Source: Candidatus Caenarcanales bacterium
GTDB lineage: Bacteria > Cyanobacteriota > Vampirovibrionia > LMEP-6097
Assembly: GCA_013216135.1 (NCBI GenBank)
Contig: JABSOS010000013.1
Location: 1 to 64,000, forward strand
Length of the DNA: 64,000 bases
Direction of reading: 5' to 3'
Made by a program: the position numbers and the translations under genes. Each line of letters starts with the position of its first letter. Within the stretch, counting starts at the first letter, position 1. Positions 56,621-64,000 of this stretch are shown piece after piece. The notes beneath the pieces are model-generated. The model was not told where the DNA came from, did not search any database, and worked only from the letters and a program-made list of their open reading frames with translations.

Positions 56621-57412
56621 TTAAGAAGAGGTTAAAATACCTTCTTTAGTAAATTTAATCAACAAATCGTTCAATTTCTCCTCTGTGCCTTGCTTATCAG
56701 CATCTGTGATAGCAAATTTTCGATGAAATTTTTTATATAATTCATTGATATTTGTGCCCGATCTTAACTTATCGATAAGGTAATAACTACCATCAGATAA
56801 TAAGAAATACCTAATATGGTCAGTTCGATCTCTAAAAATTAGTAATTTTTCTTTCGTTTTCTTAAAATAACTCAGATTATAAACTTGTTTTTCAGAGCTT
56901 AAATGTTCAACAATTTTACTGATAGGATAGTCAAAACGATAAACTTTATGAGCTTTCGTTAGACGAATTAATTCTTCTTTCGATGATTTTAGAGTATCAT
57001 CGTCCTTCTTACTCCCCCCATAACCATCTCGGTAATAGTTATAAAGATCAACTTCCACCCATTCGTATTCAGCTAGCTCATATAACCATTTAGGGTAATT
57101 CTCTTCACGGTATTTCCACCTAAAATCCCAGTCTTTTAAAAACACTGAAAAGTTTTTAGCTGCTTGATTGTAAACTGAAGAAGTGCTTGGGTATTTTTCA
57201 TAATAAGAGTGAATAATTTCATTCCAATTATCTTGAAGGATTTTATAGCAAAGTGGGTAAATTTTACGCATCATGCCACGTAAAGTATCTATTGCTAAAC
57301 TCTTATAAATACTAAGCTCTCTGAGCTGCTCCTGACTAATAATACGGGTATTCACTTTCTTACCCATGAAATATTTTTTTATTTCTTCTTGAATGCGATG
57401 AAGTTTAGCCAT
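56621..57412 (-). CDS. DUF2063-like partner protein (BufC/HvfC type)
   Basis: This 263-residue protein matches the DUF2063 pattern in its N-terminal half: the YPLCYKILQDNWNEIIHSYY helix, NQAAKNFSVFLKDW and ELAEYEWVEVDLYNYY. In bufferin and oxazolin RiPP clusters such proteins associate with the MNIO enzyme and present the precursor to it. The C-terminal half (KVYRFDYPISKIVEHL, LLIFRDRTDHIRYFLL) corresponds to the winged-helix-like part of these partners. The ATG shares a base with the stop of the MNIO gene (TAATG), so the two are translationally coupled. Confidence 0.75.
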   Translation of the reverse strand: MAKLHRIQEEIKKYFMGKKVNTRIISQEQLRELSIYKSLAIDTLRGMMRKIYPLCYKILQDNWNEIIHSYYEKYPSTSSVYNQAAKNFSVFLKDWDFRWKYREENYPKWLYELAEYEWVEVDLYNYYRDGYGGSKKDDDTLKSSKEELIRLTKAHKVYRFDYPISKIVEHLSSEKQVYNLSYFKKTKEKLLIFRDRTDHIRYFLLSDGSYYLIDKLRSGTNINELYKKFHRKFAITDADKQGTEEKLNDLLIKFTKEGILTSS

Positions 57413-58632
57413 TATATATCCATAAACTCCTGTCCTAGTGAATCAATATCATTTTCTAAACTAGATTTTTCTTTTTTTGGTGCGGGAGCCTGCTCAGCAT
57501 CAAGGTTATGCATACCTGGCATCGCTGAGAAATCCATATTAGCGTAATCCATTTCCCCTTGAGGGTTTGAACTCAAATCAAGATTATCACCAGTATCCAT
57601 AGTTATTTCTTCAGGTGCTGCTTTAGCAGCATTAGTTTCTAAAGCAGGGTTTGCAAGAGAAGTATCATCTTTCTTTTCATCCATAGTGGATTCTACAGAA
57701 GCTTCTCCTTCCTCCTGCTCTTTATCCTGGAAAAACTCAAGCTTACTGTCCATAATAAATCTAAGTTTCTTTAATTCATCGACTAAACCTTCAAAACCTT
57801 CATCATCAAAGTTTGAATCTCTTTCTAAAAGCACCGCTTTTGGGCGTGAGTTTTTAATTACATACTGAAAAAGCTCTAAAACTCTTTCATGCATGTTTTC
57901 CCCGTGAGTATCTAAAATCTTTATCTCATGACCGGTAAGTTTAGACTTATATCCCTTTTTGTGACCAGCCATATGGATCTGCACCACTTTCGACAAATCC
58001 AAATCATCAATAAACTGTTTAGGAAGATACCTATGGTTAACAGAGTTTACAAAAACATTATTAACATCAAGTAATAGACCACATTTAGCTTTTTTCAAAA
58101 TCGAATTTATAAATGTCGACTCACGCATCTCTGGCTTCACAATATGTGAGTAATAACTCGGATTTTCAAATAAAAATGGTAACTGGAAATAATCTTCAAG
58201 AAACTTAATATTATCAGCGATAACATCTATAGCTTCTTTTGTGAAGGGCACAGGAATTAATTCCTGAAAATAATGCTGCCCAATTCTAGAGCAAGAAAGG
58301 TGATCAGAGAACCATGGTGCTTTTATTTCTTCAAATAATTTTTTTAAACCTCTTAGGAGATGAAAATCAAATTCTAATTTCTTTTTATGTTTAGGTGCTG
58401 AGCCTATACTGAGATTAACGCCGTGAGGAATTAGGGGAATACCCATCTCTAAAATTTCTTCGAATTGTTTAAGAGGGTGTCCGCCTTTATAGATATAGTT
58501 TTCTGGGACTATTTCTAGCCACTGGATCAAGGTTTGAGGTATAGGCTTCTCAAGATATTCAATGATGTCTTTTCGAATTTCACGCCTATACCCTAAACCT
58601 AAACCAAAGTATTTGAGCTTACTCTTGTCCAC
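57412..58632 (-). CDS. DUF692 multinuclear iron oxidase (MNIO), RiPP-modifying
   Basis: MNIO enzymes use two or three iron ions to convert cysteine residues of a precursor peptide. The TIM-barrel metal ligands, numbered from the chosen GTG, are His70 (PHGVN), His111 (SDHLS), Glu156 (FENPS), Asp189 (LLLDVNN), His220/His224 (QIHMAGH), Asp241/His243 (DTHG) and Glu270 (LLERD). The core ends near residue 300; about 105 further residues are acidic and low in complexity, which is not usual. The GTG start at 58632 overlaps the precursor gene by 14 bases and has AAGG five bases upstream; a longer frame from 58710 would run through the precursor gene and is less likely. Confidence 0.85.
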   Translation of the reverse strand: MDKSKLKYFGLGLGYRREIRKDIIEYLEKPIPQTLIQWLEIVPENYIYKGGHPLKQFEEILEMGIPLIPHGVNLSIGSAPKHKKKLEFDFHLLRGLKKLFEEIKAPWFSDHLSCSRIGQHYFQELIPVPFTKEAIDVIADNIKFLEDYFQLPFLFENPSYYSHIVKPEMRESTFINSILKKAKCGLLLDVNNVFVNSVNHRYLPKQFIDDLDLSKVVQIHMAGHKKGYKSKLTGHEIKILDTHGENMHERVLELFQYVIKNSRPKAVLLERDSNFDDEGFEGLVDELKKLRFIMDSKLEFFQDKEQEEGEASVESTMDEKKDDTSLANPALETNAAKAAPEEITMDTGDNLDLSSNPQGEMDYANMDFSAMPGMHNLDAEQAPAPKKEKSSLENDIDSLGQEFMDI

Positions 58633-58852
58633 ACTTTCCTTCGCCACATTTGTGATCTGCACCACATTTGTGCTCAGCAGCTTCATGAGCTTCCTCTGCG
58701 CCTTCAGCAACTGCTTCAGCGTTAACTTCTTCTATGCTTACATCTACAGCTGATTCAGATTCAGGTGCTTTACTTACGTTACAAGCATTTAAGAAGCTAG
58801 AAAAACCTATAGCAACTACAAATGCGGTAAAAATTTTAACCAGTTTTTTCAT
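58619..58852 (-). CDS. RiPP precursor peptide with KCG motifs (bufferin/oxazolin-like)
   Basis: This 77-residue protein has an N-terminal signal-like segment (LVKIFTAFVVAIGFSSFLNA, with a Cys at 24 that might be a lipobox), an acidic Glu/Ala-rich middle and the C-terminal core HKCGADHKCGEGKCGQE. Three Cys each follow Lys and precede Gly, as in the EGKCG repeats of HvfA/oxazolin precursors modified by MNIO enzymes, which bind copper. It has a good AAGGAGA site before the ATG. The enzyme gene overlaps its end and the DUF2063-like gene follows, giving the canonical precursor-enzyme-partner order. Confidence 0.75.
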   Translation of the reverse strand: MKKLVKIFTAFVVAIGFSSFLNACNVSKAPESESAVDVSIEEVNAEAVAEGAEEAHEAAEHKCGADHKCGEGKCGQE

Positions 58853-58968
58853 GTATATAATATCTCCTTATACAGTTCATATAATAACGTATCAAAACTA
58901 AGCTGACTATCATAATATCGAAATACGTGCTAAATTAGTACTATTAAAGGTGTGAGGAATCTGTATTA

Positions 58969-59322
58969 ATGGAATTCTCTAGTAATTGGAGTCATATGCT
59001 AAAGCAAAATAGTAATGCAAGTTATTTTGTATTGGCTTGTCCTAGGGACGATGGTTCCATCGCGATCTTATGTAGAAGTCATGGCTCTAATCAAGGCCCT
59101 GCGATATCGAATAGTAAAAAAGATGCTATGCGCCTAAAAACTGTTTTAGCTAACGATCCCCGTGGTTTAGCTAATGATAATGCAATGACTATTATCAAGA
59201 ATCTTTTTGTATACGAAGTGAAAAAATCTATTGAACCTGTATGGGAAAAAGGTGAACTATGGGCTTACCTTCCTAGCAGTAAAGCTGAGTGTGTAGAATC
59301 TCAGGTTTTTAACATCCAGTAG
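58969..59322 (+). CDS. small hypothetical protein
   Basis: This 117-residue protein has no recognised domain and no signal peptide. Short alternating strands (SYFVLACPRDDGSIAILCRS) and a helical middle (NAMTIIKNLFVYEVKKS) suggest a small alpha/beta fold. A GTGAGGAAT sequence about 10 bases before the ATG may be its ribosome site. It is divergent from the RiPP-type locus by about 115 bases and convergent with radA by 26. No link with the locus can be shown. Confidence 0.5.
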   Translation: MEFSSNWSHMLKQNSNASYFVLACPRDDGSIAILCRSHGSNQGPAISNSKKDAMRLKTVLANDPRGLANDNAMTIIKNLFVYEVKKSIEPVWEKGELWAYLPSSKAECVESQVFNIQ

Positions 59323-59348
59323 ACTTATTGTGAATCAAGTTTAATAGC

Positions 59349-60821
59349 CTAAAAAGCTGCTAACTCTTCTTTTCTTTTATCAGTTTTTTTGACTGCTTCC
59401 TTCTTAGTGCACAACTGCTTCACAAAGAAAATAGCTTGTTTAATACTTGAACATTCTATTAGTTCAAGCCCAGTATCTAGTAAATTAACTTTAAGTTCCT
59501 TCTTTAACTTTGGTAACAGAACCTTCTTAAAGCCTAGCTTTGCAGCTTCCTTTAATCTCAGTTCAAGATTACTTACTTGACGAATCTCCCCTGATAAACC
59601 AAGCTCTCCAAGTGCAAGAAAATCACCTGGAATTTCATCAAAATTCTGTGAATTTAAAAATATCGATAATGCTATTGCTAAATCTGAGCTAGGCTCCTTA
59701 ATATTTAAACCTCCAGCCACATTTACATAAACATCACTTTTAGCTAAAGCTAACTTTAAATGCTTTTCCATAACAGCTAAAATCTGATGTAAGCGTGAAT
59801 AATCGACTCCATTTGCCATTCTACGAGGGTTATGATAATCAGAACTAATCACTAGTGACTGAATCTCTACTAAAATCGGTCTTCTACCTTCTTTAAGCGC
59901 AGTCACCACTCCTCCAGAACGCTGTTCTAGGAAAATCTGAGATGGATCACTAATATCGTGTAAACCAGATTCAGCCATCTCAAACACTGCAAGCTCATCA
60001 GTACTTCCAAAACGATTCTTAATAGATCTTAAAATCCTTAAACTCTCATCTTTTATAATCTCAAACTGTAAAACAGTATCCACCATATGTTCAAGAATTT
60101 TAGGACCAGCTATATCACCATCTTTATTAATATGACCAACAATAAAAATTGGAATATTAAATACTTTCGCTGTGCGAACTAAATTCGAGCAAGATTCACG
60201 AATCTGACTTACAGTCCCTGGTATAGAATCTAAATTAGGGTTATAAATGGCTTGAATGCTGTCAACTATAACTAAATCAGCTTCCTTCACTTTAATAGCT
60301 TCAAGGATTTTCTCAAGATTACTTTCGGTATAAACTAAAATATTTTCCCACTTAGGCTGCTGCTGGGCTATATTTTCTGCGTTTTCGTCATTAGCACTTA
60401 AGCGCTTTGCACGCAGCTTTAGCTGCGCAGAGGACTCCTCTGCTGAAACATATAAAACTTTTAAACCTTGACTACTTGCATAAAAAGCAAGCTGCAAAAG
60501 AATCGTAGACTTTCCAATACCAGGCTGACCACCAACTAAGTTTACACTTCCAGGTACAATACCCCCACCTAAAACTCGGTTAAACTCACCTGAACCAGTA
60601 CTAAGACGATTAATAGACTCTTCTTTAATCTCATCTAAATTTAAAATCTCATCTTCTGAATTAACAAATAAACTATGTTTAGTCTTAGCCTCTAAAGACT
60701 TTTTCTTTTTTTCAACTACATGTTTTTCTAAAGTACCCCAGGCTCCACATGACTGACACTGCCCAAAGTAACCAAGGCTTTCTGCCCCACATTCATTACA
60801 AACCCATACCTGCCTACCCAT
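59349..60821 (-). CDS. radA: DNA repair protein RadA (Sms)
   Basis: RadA is a RecA-like ATPase/helicase that promotes branch migration in recombination. It has the Cys4 zinc finger CNECGAESLGYFGQCQSCG at residues 8-26, Walker A GGQPGIGKST, Walker B LVIVDSIQ, the RadA-specific KNRFGST motif and a Lon-protease-like C-terminal domain (GGLNIKEPSSDLAIALSIFL). It has 490 residues, 30 more than usual: about 14 extra residues follow RAERL-type KLRAKRL, and there is a short Lys-rich C-terminal tail. Neither extra part carries terminal inverted repeats. It stands alone. Confidence 0.95.
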   Translation of the reverse strand: MGRQVWVCNECGAESLGYFGQCQSCGAWGTLEKHVVEKKKKSLEAKTKHSLFVNSEDEILNLDEIKEESINRLSTGSGEFNRVLGGGIVPGSVNLVGGQPGIGKSTILLQLAFYASSQGLKVLYVSAEESSAQLKLRAKRLSANDENAENIAQQQPKWENILVYTESNLEKILEAIKVKEADLVIVDSIQAIYNPNLDSIPGTVSQIRESCSNLVRTAKVFNIPIFIVGHINKDGDIAGPKILEHMVDTVLQFEIIKDESLRILRSIKNRFGSTDELAVFEMAESGLHDISDPSQIFLEQRSGGVVTALKEGRRPILVEIQSLVISSDYHNPRRMANGVDYSRLHQILAVMEKHLKLALAKSDVYVNVAGGLNIKEPSSDLAIALSIFLNSQNFDEIPGDFLALGELGLSGEIRQVSNLELRLKEAAKLGFKKVLLPKLKKELKVNLLDTGLELIECSSIKQAIFFVKQLCTKKEAVKKTDKRKEELAAF

Positions 60822-60875
60822 ATTTTTGTAATGGTAGCATTTTAAAAATTCATGGTCAAAAATGCAGTGATTTTA

Positions 60876-61850
60876 CTAATCATTAGTTAATGAAGTAGGT
60901 ACAAAAATTTGCTGGATAAAATATCGCTGATCACGTTTTCCCTGCTCATCTGAGCTTCCATAATCATTTATCGGTTTTACATCTGAACCAGTGATATTTA
61001 TATCATTATTATCAAAAAGTTCTACCAAACCTGAACTAAATTGTAGTGGTAATAACCAAGGCGCCAAATTACCTTCTGAGTTTAATTTATAAGCTTCTAG
61101 GTTAGATTCATAGATTATAATTTTCCTTTCAAGCCCTGGAATATTTTTCTGTCCATTATGAAAACGATCAAATAACAAATCAAAACTCTCCATTCCTGTG
61201 AAATCAATTAGAGTTTTCCTACCATTTTTACTGATAAATTCTTTTTTGCTTTCAATATCTTTGTCATCTGGAAATGTATGTAGAAGCGCTTCCAAGAATT
61301 CTATTTTAGGAACATATTTAATTTTTCCATCTGGGGAACCTTGGTTAAGCGATTGAACGATATGGTCTAAGCCTACTTTCCCAATATCAATATTTTGGTA
61401 TGGTAAAAGCTTTTTGTCATTAGTCATCTTTTCCAAATATTCTCTTATCTCACTTAAATTATTAACATCCGCACCATTACTAACTTTAAAGAAATTGTCT
61501 AAAACTGGATGTTTCATAGCTTCAAGTTCAAATAAAGATTTTTTAGCAAGTGGGTATTTATTAACAAAAGTCTCTACTGATTCAATTTTTTCAATATTAC
61601 TTACTCTACACAAATGATCTGAATATAGTAATGCTTCATCTCCACAACTCATTGCTCTTAATTTTTTATCGATAAGACCTGGAGCATTTCCCAAGGCTTT
61701 AACACCTTTAACTAGAGCAGGACCCACTGCATTAAGGTTCTCCCTTGGACTTTTAACATCTTCATTTATTATTGGTGAACTTGCAGTTAACAAAGTTAAT
61801 GGCGGAACTGTAGCCCAAAAAACTTTTTTACTGATATCACTAAAACCCAT
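60876..61850 (-). CDS. hypothetical protein with N-terminal hydrophobic segment
   Basis: This 324-residue protein starts with a possible signal peptide or anchor (VFWATVPPLTLLTASSPI). The rest is mixed helical and strand sequence with no recognised domain, one DFTGMESFDLLFDRFH stretch, and a Cys pair (Cys69, Cys81) that might form a disulfide if exported. No catalytic motif stands out. The function is unknown. Confidence 0.5.
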   Translation of the reverse strand: MGFSDISKKVFWATVPPLTLLTASSPIINEDVKSPRENLNAVGPALVKGVKALGNAPGLIDKKLRAMSCGDEALLYSDHLCRVSNIEKIESVETFVNKYPLAKKSLFELEAMKHPVLDNFFKVSNGADVNNLSEIREYLEKMTNDKKLLPYQNIDIGKVGLDHIVQSLNQGSPDGKIKYVPKIEFLEALLHTFPDDKDIESKKEFISKNGRKTLIDFTGMESFDLLFDRFHNGQKNIPGLERKIIIYESNLEAYKLNSEGNLAPWLLPLQFSSGLVELFDNNDINITGSDVKPINDYGSSDEQGKRDQRYFIQQIFVPTSLTND

Positions 61851-61946
61851 AACTAATTATCTTAACTTTCCTGAAATGAGAAAATCAAGAATATAGTAAA
61901 TACCTTAATAAAGAATTTATATGACTAAGAAAGTTTATAATCTATT

Positions 61947-62144
61947 TCATACTTTCTCAGCAAAAACAAACTGATCTCCAGAAGCTTCTTTTTTAGCAAC
62001 TTGCTCACCTTCATTAGGGATTAAATTTGTAACTCCTGCTGCTTCAAGTAATGCAATACCAGGGTTCTGATATACCATAAACTCACCAGGACTTTCACCC
62101 TTAAAGAAATCTGTAACTCCTGTAGCTTCTTGATAAATTTTATA
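61947..62144 (-). pseudogene. coding-like remnant without start codon
   Basis: From just after the aminotransferase stop, one reverse frame is open for 65 codons and reads YQEATGVTDFFKGESPGEF, MVYQNPGIALLEAAGVTNLI and PNEGEQVAKKEASGDQFVFAEKV-type sequence up to TGA at 61947-61949. Its composition is protein-like, and the two halves (A-T-G-V-T-D-F and A-A-G-V-T-N-L) look like repeats of each other. The upstream in-frame codon is a stop and no start codon exists before the internal ATG at 62078. It may be the 3' end of a deleted gene or a 43-residue protein starting at 62078. Confidence 0.4.
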
Positions 62145-63573
62145 TTAAAGCTATTAAACCAAGTCTAAAGTAATTCATATAATTAACTCCATAAACCCTA
62201 CCAGGAACTAATAAAATTCTATGTTGAATTAAAAATTCGAATAAACTTTGAACAGAATATATATCAGATGAGAGTTTTATAAAACAAGACAATCCATTCA
62301 ATCTATCTTGCTTAAGATCTAAGCCAAGCTCAGCTTCATTAAAGATCTTTTCTAGACTAGCTTTAAAATCTAGATTATCTCGACAAAAAGAAATTATCTT
62401 CGCTAAAACTAATTCTTTCAAATGCTTAGAATCAGCCACTTGTGAATCTCTAAAAATCTTGTCCTTAGCTAAAGCTATCATAAAACGAGCTTCACTTAAA
62501 ATAGCCTCCGAATTATCCAAAGCAAAAGCAGCTAAATACTCACCTAAAATTGGAGTTCTCAACGAAAAATAATTCTTCTGTTTCAATAATTGTTCACGTA
62601 AAGCAAAATCCTGAACAGCTAACCATCCAGTTCTCAAGCCTTGCAAGCCATAAGATTTGCTAACATCAGCAATAGAAATACCTTTCTCGTAAAGACTTGC
62701 TACAGATTTCAAATCCAAACCGGGGTTCACCAAATCTTTAAAAACCTCATCAGCAATTAAATAGGCATCACTCGTTTTAATCAAATCAACCAATAAATTA
62801 AGTTCTTCATTATTAAAGAAGCCCCCCGTTGGATTATTAGGGTTATTTATCACTAAAGCCTTAAGATCATTATTTTCATTAAATATTTTTCTCAAAGCAT
62901 CATAATTAAACTCAAAATCTTGAGACCAATCATAATCCCAATCTATAATCTCCACTCCCATATCTTTTGCAATTTGATATAGAGAAGCATATATTGGCTT
63001 CTGAACAACAATCTTATCTCCAGCTACAAATAAACTAGTAAAAGTTAAAACTATAGCTTCAGAAGCTCCACTAGTAGAAAGAAAATTTAAATTATTACCA
63101 TACTTATTTTTAAGGGCATCCTGAAAAATATCTAAACCAAATTTACTTGAGTAATCAATCTTAAAATCAGCTAAATTTTCAAAAAACTTCTGTTTAGAAA
63201 TAAAATCATGTTTTTTATTACGAACATCGGAATACTCCGAACCTTGGTTCGGAGATGCAGAGATGTGATGAGTAACAAAAGCAGCATCGTAGCCTGAGTT
63301 ATTTAAGAGTGAGGGCTCGTAAGAGTTTTCACTCTCTGATGGCGAAGGCTCAGAAACACTTTGTGTTTCTTTAGATTTGCGTAATACCCAGTTAGCTTGC
63401 TGTGGGGATAGCAAATCTCGATGCTGCCTTTTATTTTGAAAATTATACTTAGAAACTAGATCATATAAACCATTTATAGATAATGGATCTAGACATGCAG
63501 AACTAATAGAAAAGTCTACATCTTTTTCGTATTTATTATATAAATCTTCTAATTCAAAATTATTAAAATGCAA
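62140..63573 (-). CDS. PLP-dependent aminotransferase class I/II, with insertion
   Basis: Conserved parts are NNPNNPTGG, LIADEVFKDL, and the PLP lysine in IADVSKSYGLQGLRTGWL. The N-terminus (NNFELEDLYNKYEKDVDFSIS) fits the family that begins KLEEYFAKYEF. The protein has 477 residues; the excess, residues about 46-125, separates SKYNF from FFENLADFKIDYSS, which are adjacent in homologues. That DNA (63200-63440) holds four perfect hairpins and reads in frame (WVLRKSKETQSVSEPSPSE and so on). Active-site residues are intact. It starts with TTG at 63573. The amino acid substrate is not predictable. Confidence 0.8.
   Translation of the reverse strand: MHFNNFELEDLYNKYEKDVDFSISSACLDPLSINGLYDLVSKYNFQNKRQHRDLLSPQQANWVLRKSKETQSVSEPSPSESENSYEPSLLNNSGYDAAFVTHHISASPNQGSEYSDVRNKKHDFISKQKFFENLADFKIDYSSKFGLDIFQDALKNKYGNNLNFLSTSGASEAIVLTFTSLFVAGDKIVVQKPIYASLYQIAKDMGVEIIDWDYDWSQDFEFNYDALRKIFNENNDLKALVINNPNNPTGGFFNNEELNLLVDLIKTSDAYLIADEVFKDLVNPGLDLKSVASLYEKGISIADVSKSYGLQGLRTGWLAVQDFALREQLLKQKNYFSLRTPILGEYLAAFALDNSEAILSEARFMIALAKDKIFRDSQVADSKHLKELVLAKIISFCRDNLDFKASLEKIFNEAELGLDLKQDRLNGLSCFIKLSSDIYSVQSLFEFLIQHRILLVPGRVYGVNYMNYFRLGLIALI
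63228..63418 (-). repeat. multi-hairpin insertion inside the aminotransferase gene
   Basis: Four perfect inverted repeats lie side by side: CTCCGAACC/GGTTCGGAG (63235-63254), AGAGTGA/TCACTCT (63306-63335), AGAAACAC/GTGTTTCT (63352-63370) and AGATTTGC/GCAAATCT (63373-63418). The stretch is richer in G+C and serine codons than its surroundings and falls in a protein position where family members have no insert. It keeps the reading frame open. It resembles a compound palindromic mobile element captured as protein sequence. The exact ends are not defined because no flanking direct repeat is clear. Confidence 0.6.
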
Positions 63574-63609
63574 CTAAGTCGCCTGGGCTAAATAAACTAT
63601 AAGCTAAGA

Positions 63610-63792
63610 CTACTTAATCTCTACATGCTCAGTAACTTTACGCATGTACTTATTATATTTATTCATTTTAAGCTTATCAGGGTGTTTTTTCTTGTTCTTA
63701 GTTGTAGCATAGCGAGACGGAGGTACGCCAGCCTCTCTAGCTTCTGTACACTCTAAAATGATTTTTACTTTATCTTGTTTCTTTTTCGCCAT
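63610..63792 (-). CDS. rpmG: 50S ribosomal protein L33
   Basis: This 60-residue basic protein has the L33 pattern VKIILECTEAREAG...SRYATTKNKKKHPDKLKMNKYNKYMRKVTEHVEIK. The zinc-binding form has CxxC pairs; here the first pair is CTEA (one Cys left) and the second is lost (KYNKYM), so this is a zinc-free (C-minus) L33. An AGGA sequence lies eight bases before the ATG and a TACAAT -10 further upstream. It is read with no adjacent ribosomal genes. Confidence 0.93.
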   Translation of the reverse strand: MAKKKQDKVKIILECTEAREAGVPPSRYATTKNKKKHPDKLKMNKYNKYMRKVTEHVEIK

Positions 63793-63908
63793 GATAAATT
63801 CCTGAATCTAACATTGTAGCAAAAAATAATACAAGAATATTAATTTCTTCTAAAAATTTAGCCCGCCTAATCTAATCAATAAAATCTCAATCTGCCAATG
63901 ATAAGACT

Positions 63909-64000
63909 ATGCAACCAGCGATTAAAGACTCGACATTATTTTTAGGGCGCTCGGCTGAAGTAGAAGCTAAAATCCAGAAACACCTGGATGCTAGTAAAAA
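63909..64000 (+). CDS. 5' end of a gene (partial)
   Basis: The ATG at 63909 opens a frame to the window end, reading MQPAIKDSTLFLGRSAEVEA then KIQKHLDASK. The sequence is protein-like, but 30 residues are not enough to name it. No Shine-Dalgarno is evident. It is divergent from rpmG. Confidence 0.45.
   Translation, partial: MQPAIKDSTLFLGRSAEVEAKIQKHLDASK

Noticed and set aside
60391-60450. Tight palindromes (GCAGCTTTAGCTGC and GCAGAGGA/TCCTCTGC) within radA
   Set aside because: They fall in codons for the conserved AEESSAQLKLRAKRL segment present in RadA proteins generally, so they are not an insertion. The extra residues that follow have no terminal repeats.

Overview
This is an AT-rich bacterial chromosomal window (roughly two-thirds A+T by eye) from what looks like a diderm: it encodes signal peptides, a lipoprotein, an outer-membrane barrel candidate and a GT9 (heptosyltransferase-type) glycosyltransferase. 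Core genes (ruvA, fabF, hisB, eno, recR, ebfC, gatC, pyrG, radA, rpmG, rbgA/ylqF, a ribonucleotide reductase, a Fur-family regulator, tRNA-Ala) are scattered singly among many hypothetical genes. GatD, RbgA, a cyanobacterial-type spread of gene order and no photosynthesis gene would fit a non-photosynthetic relative of Cyanobacteria (Melainabacteria/Vampirovibrionia), but this placement is inference and needs a marker-gene tree. Start sites often lie only a few bases behind a -10-like hexamer, so leaderless transcripts may be common.

Layout. 0-2.2 kb: a TetR C-terminal remnant, palindromic operator-like sites, a solitary Dam-type adenine methylase, a small FlgM-motif protein and a Nudix hydrolase. 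2.3-6.6 kb: a 1345-residue repeat protein with an amidoligase-like region, followed by a second FlgM-motif protein. 6.6-14.5 kb: hypothetical genes, a structured intergenic region, tRNA-Ala, an M24 peptidase homologue, ruvA, and an ABC ATPase with a 550-residue N-terminal extension. 14.5-28 kb: fabF, a lone solute-binding protein, an M16 protease, a run encoding a FlgM-like protein, GatD and RbgA, an FKBP isomerase with a creatininase-family protein, and hisB. 28-41 kb: hypothetical membrane proteins, a Na+/solute symporter, a catalytically degenerate exonuclease homologue, a protein with a DUF1521/MIIA-type autocleavage motif, eno-HIT, an outer-membrane protein, a zincin, a NagA-like deacetylase and Fur. 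41-50 kb: a decayed pseudogene, GT9, a nuclease-fold protein, ribonucleotide reductase, ebfC-recR, gatC-pyrG. 50-59 kb: the most notable locus, a minus-strand run of a Cys-Gly-rich precursor, a DUF692/MNIO enzyme, a DUF2063-like partner and a 2191-residue protein. 59-64 kb: radA, an aminotransferase and rpmG.

The best candidates for new biology are (i) the MNIO RiPP-type locus at 56.6-58.9 kb, whose precursor ends in three Lys-Cys-Gly units, whose enzyme carries a long acidic tail, and which is followed closely by a giant protein; (ii) two multi-hairpin DNA segments that appear to have inserted in frame into recR and into an aminotransferase gene and are kept as protein sequence; (iii) the MIIA-like protein; and (iv) a shared TTAA-N7-TTAA promoter-region motif in front of several hypothetical genes.
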